This document shows positions 1 to 8,319 of a stretch of DNA of 64,000 nt, piece by piece. The notes under the pieces are model-generated. The model ran no database searches. It was given only the letters and a program-made list of their open reading frames with translations, and was not told the origin of the DNA. Within the stretch, counting starts at the first letter, position 1; each line of letters begins with the position of its first letter. Origin of the DNA: an uncultured Prevotella sp. (lineage in GTDB: Bacteria; Bacteroidota; Bacteroidia; Bacteroidales; Bacteroidaceae); assembly GCA_902800365.1 (NCBI GenBank), contig CADCEF010000013.1, positions 1 to 64,000 of the forward strand, written 5' to 3'. The translations under genes and the position numbers were made by a program.

Positions 1-26
1 TAGTTTGTTAATTATAGAATCAGGGG

Positions 27-34
27 CAAAGATA
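27..34 (-). promoter_or_regulatory. Minus-strand -7 box of a gene left of the window
   Basis: On the minus strand this reads TATCTTTG followed by C, a consensus Bacteroidetes -7 element. It points out of the window, so its gene is not visible. Confidence 0.6.
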
Positions 35-130
35 ATACTTTTATTCTAATTCTGCAAATATTTAACTTCTTTTTTGTATAATATATAATGTACGCGCGAG
101 TTGATAATGAAAGTGGTAAAGTTGCCAAAA

Positions 131-169
131 TGGAAAACTTTTGATTCTGAATTTTGGGAAAAGTTTCCA
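131..169. repeat. Inverted repeat, distal copy, upstream of nrdD
   Basis: TGGAAAACTTTT (131-142) and AAAAGTTTCCA (159-169) form a near-perfect inverted repeat. Each arm also contains a GGAAA/TTTCC-type half-palindrome. The same arrangement recurs at 441-486, so this may be a regulator-binding site for nrdDG. The regulator is unknown. Confidence 0.5.
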
Positions 170-411
170 AAAAAGAAAATCTTGCTTTAGGGGTAGGGTG
201 CGATGGCTTGTTTTTACTTGATGGATAGAATGCTAATTCTGGTTTTGCGTTTTCTTATGCCTGATATGAGCCGGAGTGTTTGGTAAAATATACTCTAATG
301 GATTGAAAATCAGTGTGTTATTGTGTGTTGTTAGAGGGTGTTATTCTGGCATTAACATTCTTTTATGATATTTTTCTGGTAATATGGAATATGTTTTTGT
401 GATATTATTTG

Positions 412-419
412 TATCTTTG
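412..419 (+). promoter_or_regulatory. nrdDG -7 box
   Basis: TATCTTTG followed by C matches the Bacteroidetes -7 consensus. No well-spaced TTTG -33 element is obvious; the nearest TTTG ends only 12 bases upstream. Transcription from here would place the 441-486 inverted repeat in the nrdD leader. Confidence 0.65.
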
Positions 420-440
420 CAAGCGGATTCGGTTTTACTT

Positions 441-486
441 TTTGGAAAACTTTTCCGAATTGAAAAACAAAAAAGTTTCCAAAAAA
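441..486. repeat. Inverted repeat, proximal copy, in the nrdD leader
   Basis: TTTGGAAAACTTTT at 441-454 faces AAAAGTTTCCAAAAAA at 471-486. The left arm contains GGAAAACTTTTCC (443-455), itself a perfect palindrome around a central C. Organisation and sequence match the 131-169 copy. Lying just downstream of the promoter, it could act as an operator or as a leader hairpin. Confidence 0.5.
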
Positions 487-540
487 GATAAACTTTACAT
501 AGAAAAGGATTATAAAACTTAAATAATAAAAACAATAAAA

Positions 541-2646
541 ATGGAAATTAAAAACTTTACCATCACTAAACGAGACGGTTCTAAAGACCTTTTCTCGCTT
601 GACAAGATTATGAATGCCATCGTGAAGGCATTTGAAAGCGTTCAAGAACCTGCTGACCTAGCCATCGTATCTAAGATCCTTAATCACCTTGACATGCACG
701 ACAACATCACCGTAGAGGATATCCAGAACCAAGTAGAGGAGGCGCTGATGCGCGAGGGATATTATAAAGTGGCAAAGTCGTTTATTCTGTATCGACAGCT
801 GCACTCTGAAGATCGTGAGACTCTGGAGAAAATGGTTTTCCTTTCAGAGTATTGCGAGTCTGTAAATGCTGCTACCGGATCTAAGTATGATGCTAATGCA
901 AACGTGGAGCATAAGAATATTGCTACACTGATTGGTGAACTGCCAAAGTCGAACTTTATCCGTTTGAACCGTCGTCTTCTTACCGACCGTATTAAGAAGA
1001 TGTATGGAAAGCAGTTGGCTGATGAATATATTGACAAGCTTACTCACCACTTTATATATAAGAACGACGAGACATCGTTGGCAAACTATTGTGCATCTAT
1101 CACCATGTACCCTTGGCTGATTGGTGGTACTGTAGCTATCGGAGGTAACTCTACTGCACCAACAAACATGAAGTCGTTTGCCGGTGGATTTGTTAACATG
1201 GTGTTCATGGTAAGCTCTATGTTGAGTGGTGCATGTGCTACTCCTGAGTTCCTGATGTACATGAACTATTTCATGGGCAAGGAGTACGGCCTGGACTATT
1301 ACAAGCGCGCTAACGATCAGGCAGACCTGAGTTTGAAACAGCGTACAATTGATAAGATTGTTACCGATTATTTTGAGCAGATTGTTTATACTCTGAACCA
1401 GCCTACAGGTGCACGTAACTATCAGGCTGTATTCTGGAATATTGCTTACTATGATAAGTACTATTTCGAGAGTATCTTCGGCGAGTTCTATTTCCCCGAT
1501 GGATCTAAGCCTGATTGGGAAGGTCTTTCATGGTTGCAGAAGCGCTTCATGAAGTGGTTCAACCTGGAGCGTACCAAGACTCTGCTGACATTCCCTGTTG
1601 AGACAATGGCTCTGTTGGTAGACGAGAATGGAGAGTGCAAGGATAAGGAGTGGGGCGAGTTTACTGCTGAGATGTACTCTGAGGGTCATTCGTTCTTTAC
1701 TTATATGAGTGACAATGCCGACTCGTTGTCAAGTTGCTGTCGTCTGCGTAACGAGATTACCGACAATGGATTCAGCTATACTCTTGGTGCTGGTGGTGTA
1801 AGTACAGGTTCAAAGAGTGTGCTCACTATCAACTTGAACCGTTGTATTCAGTATGCTGTAAACCACAATCAGGATTATCTGGAGTATCTGGGTGGTGTTA
1901 TCGATCTCTGTCATAAGGTGCAGATGGCATATAACGAGAACCTTAAGGAGTTGCAGCAGAATGGTATGTTGCCTCTGTTCGATGCCGGTTATATCAATAT
2001 CGGTCGTCAGTATCTTACTATCGGTATCAACGGTCTTGTTGAGGCTGCTGAATTCATGGGAATCAAGATTACTCCAAATGATGAATATTTGCACTTTGTT
2101 CAGGGTATACTTGGACTTATCGAGAAGTACAACCGTCAGTACCGTACAAAGGATGTGATGTTCAACTGTGAGATGATTCCTGCTGAGAATGTGGGTGTAA
2201 AGCATGCTAAGTGGGATCGTGAGGATGGATACTTTGTTCCACGCGACTGTTATAACAGCTATTTCTATGTTGTTGAGGACGATTCGCTTACCATCATCGA
2301 TAAGTTCAAGTTGCATGGAGCTCCATACATCGAGCATCTTACTGGTGGATCGGCTCTGCATATGAACCTTGATGAGCACCTTTCAAAGGAGCAGTATATG
2401 CACCTGCTTAAGGTTGCTGCCAAGGAAGGATGTAACTACTTTACATTCAATATTCCAAATACCGTATGTAACGAGTGTGGTCATATTGACAAGCGTTATC
2501 TTAAGGAGTGCCCACATTGCCATTCTAAGAATGTAGACTATATGACTCGTATTATCGGCTATCTGAAGCGTGTAAGCAACTTCTCACAGGCCCGTCAGGA
2601 GGAGGCATCTCGCCGCTATTACGCTGGACAGAATAAACTATGCTGA
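541..2646 (+). CDS. nrdD: Anaerobic ribonucleoside-triphosphate reductase, class III
   Basis: NrdD reduces ribonucleoside triphosphates to deoxynucleotides without oxygen, using a glycyl radical. The 701-residue protein begins with an ATP-cone (about residues 1-90, containing KRDGSKDLFSLDKI), followed by the large catalytic barrel. The C-terminus carries the zinc site Cys643-x2-Cys646...Cys657-x2-Cys660 and the glycyl-radical segment RIIGYL, with Gly673 as the expected radical residue. Length and domain order are normal for the family. The stop overlaps the nrdG start by 7 bases, so the two are co-transcribed and probably translationally coupled. Upstream lie a Bacteroidetes promoter and two copies of an inverted repeat that may be its operator. 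Confidence 0.97.
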   Translation: MEIKNFTITKRDGSKDLFSLDKIMNAIVKAFESVQEPADLAIVSKILNHLDMHDNITVEDIQNQVEEALMREGYYKVAKSFILYRQLHSEDRETLEKMVFLSEYCESVNAATGSKYDANANVEHKNIATLIGELPKSNFIRLNRRLLTDRIKKMYGKQLADEYIDKLTHHFIYKNDETSLANYCASITMYPWLIGGTVAIGGNSTAPTNMKSFAGGFVNMVFMVSSMLSGACATPEFLMYMNYFMGKEYGLDYYKRANDQADLSLKQRTIDKIVTDYFEQIVYTLNQPTGARNYQAVFWNIAYYDKYYFESIFGEFYFPDGSKPDWEGLSWLQKRFMKWFNLERTKTLLTFPVETMALLVDENGECKDKEWGEFTAEMYSEGHSFFTYMSDNADSLSSCCRLRNEITDNGFSYTLGAGGVSTGSKSVLTINLNRCIQYAVNHNQDYLEYLGGVIDLCHKVQMAYNENLKELQQNGMLPLFDAGYINIGRQYLTIGINGLVEAAEFMGIKITPNDEYLHFVQGILGLIEKYNRQYRTKDVMFNCEMIPAENVGVKHAKWDREDGYFVPRDCYNSYFYVVEDDSLTIIDKFKLHGAPYIEHLTGGSALHMNLDEHLSKEQYMHLLKVAAKEGCNYFTFNIPNTVCNECGHIDKRYLKECPHCHSKNVDYMTRIIGYLKRVSNFSQARQEEASRRYYAGQNKLC

Positions 2647-3107
2647 AATACGTTAATACAGGAATAGTATTTCAGGAGATACCCGACGAAGTGACACTGG
2701 CAATTAATATTAGTAATTGCCCGTGTCACTGTCCTGGGTGTCATAGCTATTACCTTTGGGATGACATCGGTATTCCATTGGATACCGCGGCTATAGATGC
2801 TTTTGTCGAGCAATTCGGTACTGACATAACATGCATATCATTTATGGGTGGTGATGCTGATCCGAAAGCTGTTAATCAATTGGCTTTGTATATTCACGAG
2901 ATGCATCCTGAGTTTAAGGTTGCATGGTATAGTGGTAGGACGGTTATATCTTCGGCTATCAACAAAAGCGATTTTGATTATATTAAGATAGGTCCGTTTA
3001 TAAAGCATCTCGGACCTCTTAAGAACCCGAAAACAAATCAAAGGCTCTATCGACAGAAAGACGATGGAACCTTTGAAGATATTACCTCGCGATTTTGGCG
3101 TAAATAG
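2640..3107 (+). CDS. nrdG: Anaerobic ribonucleotide reductase activating protein
   Basis: NrdG is the radical-SAM activase that uses S-adenosylmethionine and a [4Fe-4S] cluster to generate the glycyl radical on NrdD. In this 155-residue protein the cluster motif CX3CX2C is at Cys27, Cys31 and Cys34. MGGDAD near residue 61 follows the usual radical-SAM core pattern. Length matches characterised NrdG proteins. It overlaps nrdD by 7 bases. Its stop codon directly abuts the stop of the convergent asparaginase gene, leaving no room for an intrinsic terminator. Confidence 0.95.
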   Translation: MLKYVNTGIVFQEIPDEVTLAINISNCPCHCPGCHSYYLWDDIGIPLDTAAIDAFVEQFGTDITCISFMGGDADPKAVNQLALYIHEMHPEFKVAWYSGRTVISSAINKSDFDYIKIGPFIKHLGPLKNPKTNQRLYRQKDDGTFEDITSRFWRK

Positions 3108-4145
3108 TTAATAGGTTATTTCGCCGCGAATATTCATCTGCATGTATTTCCGTACTGTATCCGGATCATCAGGGAAGTGCGACTGTAGGAACATCAGTTT
3201 GGTAACTGCTGCTTCTACAGTTGAATCGCGACCACTGATAACGCCAGCCTCCTGCAGATGGTATCCACAGTCATAGCGGCTCATCTCAACAGCTCCCTGC
3301 ATACACTGGCTGATGTTGACAATCACTTTTCCGTTGCGTGTTCCCTCTCGTAGTGCATTAAGCAGCCATGGGCGCTGTGGGGCATTGCCGCTTCCGAATG
3401 TTCGCATCACGATGGCCTTAAGATTCGGAGTATGGATGATGTGGCGGATAAGATCTTCGCGGATACCTGGAAAGAGTGAGAAGATGATAACATTGTTATC
3501 CAGACGGTAATGTGGTACCATAGGTTTGTCCCAGTCAGGCTTTAGCATACGGTCGTGATAATAGGTAATGTTTACTCCTGCCTCTACCAAGTGTGGGTAG
3601 TTGAACGATTCGAAGGCGTTGAACTCTTCAGCACTCTGTTTGGTGGTACGGTTACCACGAAGCAGGTGACCGCCAAAATAGATTCCGACTTCAGGCACCA
3701 GGGCATGTCCCTCGCGATCTTTTGCTGCTGCTATCTCTACAGCGGTAATCAGGTTCTCTTTTCCATCAGTTCTCAACTGTCCGATAGGTAGCTGGGAACC
3801 TGTGAATATAACGGGTTTGGTCAGGTTCTCAAGCATGTATGACAGGGCAGAGGCGGTATAGGCCATTGTGTCGGTACCGTGCAGCACAACAAAGCCATCG
3901 TATTGGTCGTAATGGTCGGCTATACAATGCGATAAATCAGTCCACATGCTTGGTGACATATCACTTGAATCGATAGGTGGATCAAACTGGTATGTCTCTA
4001 TAGTGATATCAAACTGCTTCAGTTCGGGCACGTTATATAATAGGTGTTCGAAATCGAACGGTTCCAGGGCTCCTGTACGTGGATTCCTGTTCATTCCTAT
4101 TGTGCCTCCAGTGTAGATAAGAAGTACTTTACTGCGATACGTCAT
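3108..4145 (-). CDS. ansA: Type I L-asparaginase
   Basis: This enzyme hydrolyses L-asparagine to aspartate and ammonia. The 345-residue protein has the two signature threonine motifs: YTGGTIG with Thr15 as likely nucleophile, and HGTDTM with Thr91-Asp92. TGSQLPIGQLRTDGK follows, as in cytoplasmic type I enzymes. There is no signal peptide, which argues for a cytosolic location. The promoter lies about 22 bases upstream of the ATG and is divergent from the uxaC promoter, with their -7 boxes only 23 bases apart. The 3' end abuts nrdG with zero spacing. The symbol follows the E. coli type I enzyme. Confidence 0.93.
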   Translation of the reverse strand: MTYRSKVLLIYTGGTIGMNRNPRTGALEPFDFEHLLYNVPELKQFDITIETYQFDPPIDSSDMSPSMWTDLSHCIADHYDQYDGFVVLHGTDTMAYTASALSYMLENLTKPVIFTGSQLPIGQLRTDGKENLITAVEIAAAKDREGHALVPEVGIYFGGHLLRGNRTTKQSAEEFNAFESFNYPHLVEAGVNITYYHDRMLKPDWDKPMVPHYRLDNNVIIFSLFPGIREDLIRHIIHTPNLKAIVMRTFGSGNAPQRPWLLNALREGTRNGKVIVNISQCMQGAVEMSRYDCGYHLQEAGVISGRDSTVEAAVTKLMFLQSHFPDDPDTVRKYMQMNIRGEITY

Positions 4146-4167
4146 CGTTTTCGTTTTATTTTTTTTG

Positions 4168-4175
4168 CAAAGATA
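4168..4175 (-). promoter_or_regulatory. Asparaginase -7 box
   Basis: The minus strand reads TATCTTTG followed by C. It faces away from the uxaC promoter at 4199-4206, and each promoter occupies the other's upstream region. Confidence 0.7.
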
Positions 4176-4198
4176 GTGTTTTTATCCGAGATTTTCTG

Positions 4199-4206
4199 TA
4201 TCTTTG
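4199..4206 (+). promoter_or_regulatory. uxaC -7 box
   Basis: TATCTTTG followed by C. Initiation about 7 bases downstream would leave a leader of about 30 bases before the ATG at 4244, but almost none before the in-frame ATG at 4217. Confidence 0.7.
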
Positions 4207-4243
4207 CAAAAAATTTATGCAGAACCTATTTACAAATAAAATT

Positions 4244-5650
4244 ATGAAGCAGTTCAATGACGATAATTTCGTTCTGGAGACCCAGGTGGCACAGGACCTT
4301 TATCACAATTTTGCGGCTAAGAAGCCTATTATTGACTATCATTGTCATCTTAATCCAGAGATGGTGGCCAAAGACCATAAGTTTAAGAGTATTACAGAGC
4401 TTTGGCTGGGTGGCGATCACTATAAATGGCGTGCCATGCGTACTAATGGTATTGACGAGAAGTATATTACCGGTAAGGATACCAGCGATTGGGAAAAATT
4501 TGAAAAGTGGGCTGAAACTGTACCATACACTTTCCGTAATCCTCTTTATCACTGGACTCATCTGGAGCTTAAGACTGCTTTTGGTATCACAAAGTTGCTT
4601 TCGCCTAAGACTGCTCGTGAAATATTTGATGAGTGTAATGAGAAGCTGCAGCAGCCAGAGTTCTCTGCTCGTGGTCTGATGAAGCACTACAATGTTGAGT
4701 GCGTCTGCACTACTGATGATCCTATTGACGATCTTCATAACCACATAGAGTATGCAAAGACTAAGGCTGAGGACGATCCTATGATGTTCCCTGCTTGGCG
4801 TCCTGACAGAGCAATGAACATTGAAAAGGCTGACTTCTCTAAGTATGTTGAGCAGCTGGGCGAGGTTAGTGGTGTTACCATCACCAAGTTTGCTGATATG
4901 ATAGATGCACTCAAGAAGCGTCATGATTTCTTTGCTGAGAATGGTTGTAAACTGTCTGACCATGGTCTTGAGGAGTTCTATGATGAAGAATATACCGACT
5001 CTCAGATTGAGACAATCTTTGAGAAGGCTATGCGTGGACTCCAGCTCTCAAAACTTGAGATCCGTCAGTTTAAGAACTGCTTCCTAGCAGTAATGGCAGA
5101 GATGGATGCTGATTCTGACTGGACTCAGCAGTTCCACTATGGAGCTATCCGCGACAATAACACTAAGATGTTTAATGCGGTAGGTGCTGATACTGGTTTT
5201 GATTCTATAGGTGAGTTCAACACCGCTAAGGCTATGTCGGCATTTCTGAATAAGTTGGAGATGAAGGATAAGCTTACGCGTACCATATTATATACTCTTA
5301 ACCCATGTGCCAACGAGATGATTGCCACGATGCTTGGCAATTTCCAGGGAGGCGAGCCTGGTAAGATTCAGTTCGGTTCTGGTTGGTGGTTTAATGATCA
5401 GATGGATGGCATGATCCGTCAGATGAATGCTCTCTCTGTACTCGGTCTGCTTAGTCGTTTTGTTGGAATGCTTACTGATAGTCGCTCGTTCTTGAGCTAT
5501 CCTCGTCATGAGTACTTCCGCAGAATACTCTGTAACCTCCTTGGAAACGATGTAGAGAAAGGTTTGTTGCCATGCGATATGGAGATTCTGGGACGAATGG
5601 TCGAGGATATCAGTTATAACAATGCCCGCCGATATTTCAAGTTCTATTAA
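4244..5650 (+). CDS. uxaC: Glucuronate isomerase
   Basis: UxaC isomerises D-glucuronate to fructuronate (and galacturonate to tagaturonate), the first step of hexuronate catabolism. The protein shows the amidohydrolase-type metal motif DYHCH (His33, His35) and runs 468 residues, the usual family length. I start it at 4244 (MKQFNDDNF) because this aligns with known UxaC N-termini and follows an A-rich leader. The in-frame ATG at 4217 would add nine residues and sit only 10 bases from the -7 box. It heads a tight gene set with the pseudouridine synthase (3-base gap) and a 50-residue membrane peptide. Confidence 0.95.
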   Translation: MKQFNDDNFVLETQVAQDLYHNFAAKKPIIDYHCHLNPEMVAKDHKFKSITELWLGGDHYKWRAMRTNGIDEKYITGKDTSDWEKFEKWAETVPYTFRNPLYHWTHLELKTAFGITKLLSPKTAREIFDECNEKLQQPEFSARGLMKHYNVECVCTTDDPIDDLHNHIEYAKTKAEDDPMMFPAWRPDRAMNIEKADFSKYVEQLGEVSGVTITKFADMIDALKKRHDFFAENGCKLSDHGLEEFYDEEYTDSQIETIFEKAMRGLQLSKLEIRQFKNCFLAVMAEMDADSDWTQQFHYGAIRDNNTKMFNAVGADTGFDSIGEFNTAKAMSAFLNKLEMKDKLTRTILYTLNPCANEMIATMLGNFQGGEPGKIQFGSGWWFNDQMDGMIRQMNALSVLGLLSRFVGMLTDSRSFLSYPRHEYFRRILCNLLGNDVEKGLLPCDMEILGRMVEDISYNNARRYFKFY

Positions 5651-5653
5651 TAA

Positions 5654-6550
5654 ATGAGATACAACTCAGGTTATAACCGAGAAGGTGACTATGAGCACCT
5701 TGTGGTAAATGAATCTAAACCGCTACTGGAGTGGCTGTTAGAGAATGTTCAGCAAAGTCGTAATAAGATTAAGGCGACTCTGCAGGGTAGGGGTATCAAG
5801 GTTAACGGAAAGACTGTTAGTCAGTTTGACTTCCAGTTGGAGCCTGGAATGAAGGTTGCGGTAAGCAAGACTAAGCGTAACCAACAGTCGTTCAAGAGCC
5901 GTTACGTTAAAATAGTATATGAGGATAAATGGCTGATAGTTATTGAAAAAGCCGAAGGTATTCTCTCAATGGCGGCTGGTCACTCATCACTTAATGTTAA
6001 GTCGGTTCTTGATGATTATTTCAAGAAATCTCGTCAGAAGTGTACTGCTCATGTGGTTCATCGTCTGGATCGCGATACTAGCGGTCTTATGGTGTATGCC
6101 AAGGATATGGAAACTGAGCAGATACTTGAGCACAACTGGCATGATATAGTTTACGACCGCCGTTATGTGGCCGTATGTTCAGGTGAGATGGAGAATGATG
6201 AGGGTACTATTGCCAACTGGTTAAAGGATAATAAGGCGTACGTTACATACTCGTCGCCCACTGATAATGGTGGCAAATATGCTGTTACCCATTATCATGT
6301 TCTTGACCGCACTACCGACCATTCGCTGGTAGAGTTCAAACTTGAGACTGGTCGTAAGAATCAGATTCGTGTGCATTCTTCGGATATGGGACATCCTGTT
6401 TGCGGTGATCCTAAATACGGCAATGGTGATGATCCTATACATCGTTTGTGTCTGCATGCATGGCTTCTCTGTTTCCATCATCCTGTAACAGGTGAACCAA
6501 TGGAGTTTGAGACACCTGTTCCAACAGCATTCAAGAAACTGTTCAAGTAA
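5654..6550 (+). CDS. RluA-family RNA pseudouridine synthase with S4 domain
   Basis: The protein isomerises specific uridines to pseudouridine, probably in 23S rRNA or tRNA. Its 298 residues contain an N-terminal S4 RNA-binding domain (about 22-75, including GRGIKVNGKTV) and the catalytic PseudoU_synth_2 domain. The signature HRLDRDTSG starts at His136, and Asp139 is the expected catalytic residue. The target site cannot be assigned from sequence alone; RluA, RluC and RluD subfamilies are similar. It starts 3 bases after uxaC, so the two probably share a transcript although their functions look unrelated. Confidence 0.92.
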   Translation: MRYNSGYNREGDYEHLVVNESKPLLEWLLENVQQSRNKIKATLQGRGIKVNGKTVSQFDFQLEPGMKVAVSKTKRNQQSFKSRYVKIVYEDKWLIVIEKAEGILSMAAGHSSLNVKSVLDDYFKKSRQKCTAHVVHRLDRDTSGLMVYAKDMETEQILEHNWHDIVYDRRYVAVCSGEMENDEGTIANWLKDNKAYVTYSSPTDNGGKYAVTHYHVLDRTTDHSLVEFKLETGRKNQIRVHSSDMGHPVCGDPKYGNGDDPIHRLCLHAWLLCFHHPVTGEPMEFETPVPTAFKKLFK

Positions 6551-6552
6551 AA

Positions 6553-6705
6553 ATGGAGAACGTAGGATATTACATATTCGTACTCGTAGCTATCATAGTA
6601 GCTTTCTTGGTGATAAAGAAGGTGGCTTCTTGTCTCATCAAGTCAGCTATTCTGATTGCTATGGTTGTAGCTCTTGCTGCTATTTACTATCTTTATCTGA
6701 GATAG
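6553..6705 (+). CDS. 50-residue two-helix membrane protein
   Basis: A small frame starts 2 bases after the pseudouridine synthase stop and encodes MENVGYYIFVLVAIIVAF and onward, 50 residues. Two hydrophobic helices (about 6-20 and 32-48) are separated by a short KK-containing turn. Tight coupling to the upstream gene and the membrane-like composition support a real gene. Its last 26 bases overlap the 3' end of the convergent HD-domain gene. I do not recognise the family and assign no function. Confidence 0.6.
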   Translation: MENVGYYIFVLVAIIVAFLVIKKVASCLIKSAILIAMVVALAAIYYLYLR

Positions 6706-7336
6706 CAACCTCTTCAGGGAAGATGCGATTGAAAGCCTCACGGAGTTGTTGAGGCTGTTCTATAAGATTCTGCAGTTCGCTTAATCTCTTGGCATTAGGC
6801 GAATTGGGAATCCAGAGTTTTATGTATCCGTCTTTGGAATACTTGTTGTGCATATGCTCCTTGAAACGAAGCCAATGCTCTTCTTCTGACTTTTCTGGAT
6901 AGTTGGCAAGTCCGAACTGAATGCATCTGCGTATGATTCTTTCTGGATCGATATCTCTGTCGGCCTCGGCAACAATCTTTCCGTAGATTGTTCGTGGACT
7001 GCGACTGGCCGATGCGCGGTGATCCTCTACAGCCTCTTTCATAATTTTAATCTGTTCTGGCGAGAACCATTTCTTAAGACGGGCGTCAGCAGCAAGAATC
7101 TTGCCGCCTCGGATATGATGATCAGCGCGATGCCCGCACATACCCAGATCGTGATATGCAGCAATGGTGTAAACCATATTTGTATCAGCCCCTGTAGGTC
7201 TGATCAACTCAAGCGAATTACGTATAACTCTTGTGACGTGCTCAAGATTGTGGGCACGGTCGAATTCTGCATACTTTGGGAGTATTTGAGTCTCGATAAA
7301 CTCCACTAAATCCAGGCTTGGGGTATTGCTTGTCAT
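6680..7336 (-). CDS. HD-domain phosphohydrolase
   Basis: This cytosolic protein of about 218 residues has an HD metal-dependent phosphohydrolase fold. Visible ligands are the H of HNLEHV, the HD pair in AAYHDLG, and an ADRDID motif further on. The N-terminal half matches HD proteins related to nucleotide or (p)ppGpp hydrolases, but the substrate is unknown. I choose the ATG at 7336 (MTSNTPSLDL); the 32-residue upstream extension would run through the promoter at 7358-7365. The gene is divergent from menA and converges on the 50-residue peptide gene with a 26-base overlap. Confidence 0.85.
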   Translation of the reverse strand: MTSNTPSLDLVEFIETQILPKYAEFDRAHNLEHVTRVIRNSLELIRPTGADTNMVYTIAAYHDLGMCGHRADHHIRGGKILAADARLKKWFSPEQIKIMKEAVEDHRASASRSPRTIYGKIVAEADRDIDPERIIRRCIQFGLANYPEKSEEEHWLRFKEHMHNKYSKDGYIKLWIPNSPNAKRLSELQNLIEQPQQLREAFNRIFPEEVAISDKDSK

Positions 7337-7357
7337 AAATATTTCCTTTTTTCTTTG

Positions 7358-7365
7358 CAAATTTA
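7358..7365 (-). promoter_or_regulatory. HD-protein -7 box
   Basis: The minus strand reads TAAATTTG followed by C. The menA promoter starts 12 bases away on the other strand. Confidence 0.65.
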
Positions 7366-7377
7366 CGAAAAAGATGT

Positions 7378-7385
7378 TACTTTTG
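7378..7385 (+). promoter_or_regulatory. menA -7 box
   Basis: TACTTTTG followed by C; the chosen menA ATG is 19 bases downstream. Confidence 0.65.
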
Positions 7386-7404
7386 CAAGAAATTTTTGAA
7401 AATA

Positions 7405-8319
7405 ATGGCAGAAGAAAATAAAATTGAAACAAATTCGGCTAAAGCCTGGCTACTGGCTGCACGCCCTAAAACACTCTCTGGAGCGGCTGTTCCTGTAATG
7501 ATAGGTGTGGCTTTGGCATATGTTGATACCGTGGAATATGGTACAGAAACCTTTAGTTGGCTGGCTGCTTTGCTCTGTCTGTTGTTCTCATTTGCAATGC
7601 AGATAGATGCTAACTTTATTAATGACTTCTATGATTTTGTTAATGGTACTGACGATGCCGAGACACGATTAGGTCCACGAAGAGCTTGTGCTCAGGGATG
7701 GGTAAAGCTTGATTCGATGAAGAAAGCTATAGCCATTACCACTTGTGCAGCATGTTTGATTGGCTTGCCGCTTGTGTATTACGGTGGGCTGGAGATGGTG
7801 TTGATAGGTATGGTATGTGTGGTTTTTGCATTCCTTTATACTACATATTTCTCATATCAGGGCATGGGTGATTTGCTGGTGCTTGTTTTCTTTGGCATTG
7901 TGCCTGTATGCTGTACATATTATGTACAGTTGCATACCTTTACCTGGCAGGTGTTCCTGGCTTCGCTTGCATGTGGGCTGGTGATTGATGCCCTGCTGAT
8001 AGTGAACAACTTCCGCGATAGAGATAATGACCGTGAGGCTGGTAAGAACACAATTATAGTGCGTCTTGGAGCTAAGGCTGGTCTACAGTTGTATGTTGGC
8101 GTAGGTGTTGGAGCCATTATATTAGGAGGTACTTTCCTGATGAATGGTCATATCTTGGCATTTGTTTTTCCTCTTATATATCTGGTACTCCACATTGTTA
8201 CATATATAAAGATTAAGCGAATATACCAAGGAAAAGCGCTGAATCTCTGCTTAGGAGAAACAGCGCGTAATATCTTTATATATGGTGTTTGTGTGAGTGT
8301 GGGACTATTACTTCTTTAG
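7405..8319 (+). CDS. menA: 1,4-dihydroxy-2-naphthoate polyprenyltransferase
   Basis: MenA attaches the polyprenyl side chain to 1,4-dihydroxy-2-naphthoate, the membrane step of menaquinone synthesis. The 304-residue protein is a UbiA-superfamily membrane enzyme with about eight or nine hydrophobic segments. It has both Asp-rich motifs: NDFYDFVNGTD (Asn73-Asp83) and DRDNDREAGK after NNFR. ARPKTL near the N-terminus is typical of MenA. The ATG at 7405 is preferred over an in-frame TTG at 7396 because it gives the family-like start and a plausible leader. Its stop overlaps that of the convergent porin gene by 4 bases. Confidence 0.93.
   Translation: MAEENKIETNSAKAWLLAARPKTLSGAAVPVMIGVALAYVDTVEYGTETFSWLAALLCLLFSFAMQIDANFINDFYDFVNGTDDAETRLGPRRACAQGWVKLDSMKKAIAITTCAACLIGLPLVYYGGLEMVLIGMVCVVFAFLYTTYFSYQGMGDLLVLVFFGIVPVCCTYYVQLHTFTWQVFLASLACGLVIDALLIVNNFRDRDNDREAGKNTIIVRLGAKAGLQLYVGVGVGAIILGGTFLMNGHILAFVFPLIYLVLHIVTYIKIKRIYQGKALNLCLGETARNIFIYGVCVSVGLLLL

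Larger units (their letters stand above)
1..540. other. Gene-free region upstream of nrdD
   Basis: I see no convincing gene in this 540-base stretch; the short open frames are AT-rich and lack family features. It holds a minus-strand promoter at the left edge that must serve a gene outside the window, two copies of the same inverted-repeat arrangement (131-169 and 441-486), and the nrdD promoter near 412. The middle part (about 180-400) is T-rich and shows no riboswitch or RNA gene that I recognise. Confidence 0.6.

Noticed and set aside
180..400. Riboswitch upstream of nrdD
   Set aside because: No conserved cobalamin or other riboswitch core could be recognised on either strand.
1810..2379. 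189-residue minus-strand frame inside nrdD
   Set aside because: Fully antisense to a certain gene, with no recognisable domain and no promoter.
4217..4243. Upstream ATG for uxaC
   Set aside because: It would put the start only 10 bases after the -7 box and adds residues not found in the family; the ATG at 4244 aligns better. A leaderless start cannot be fully excluded.
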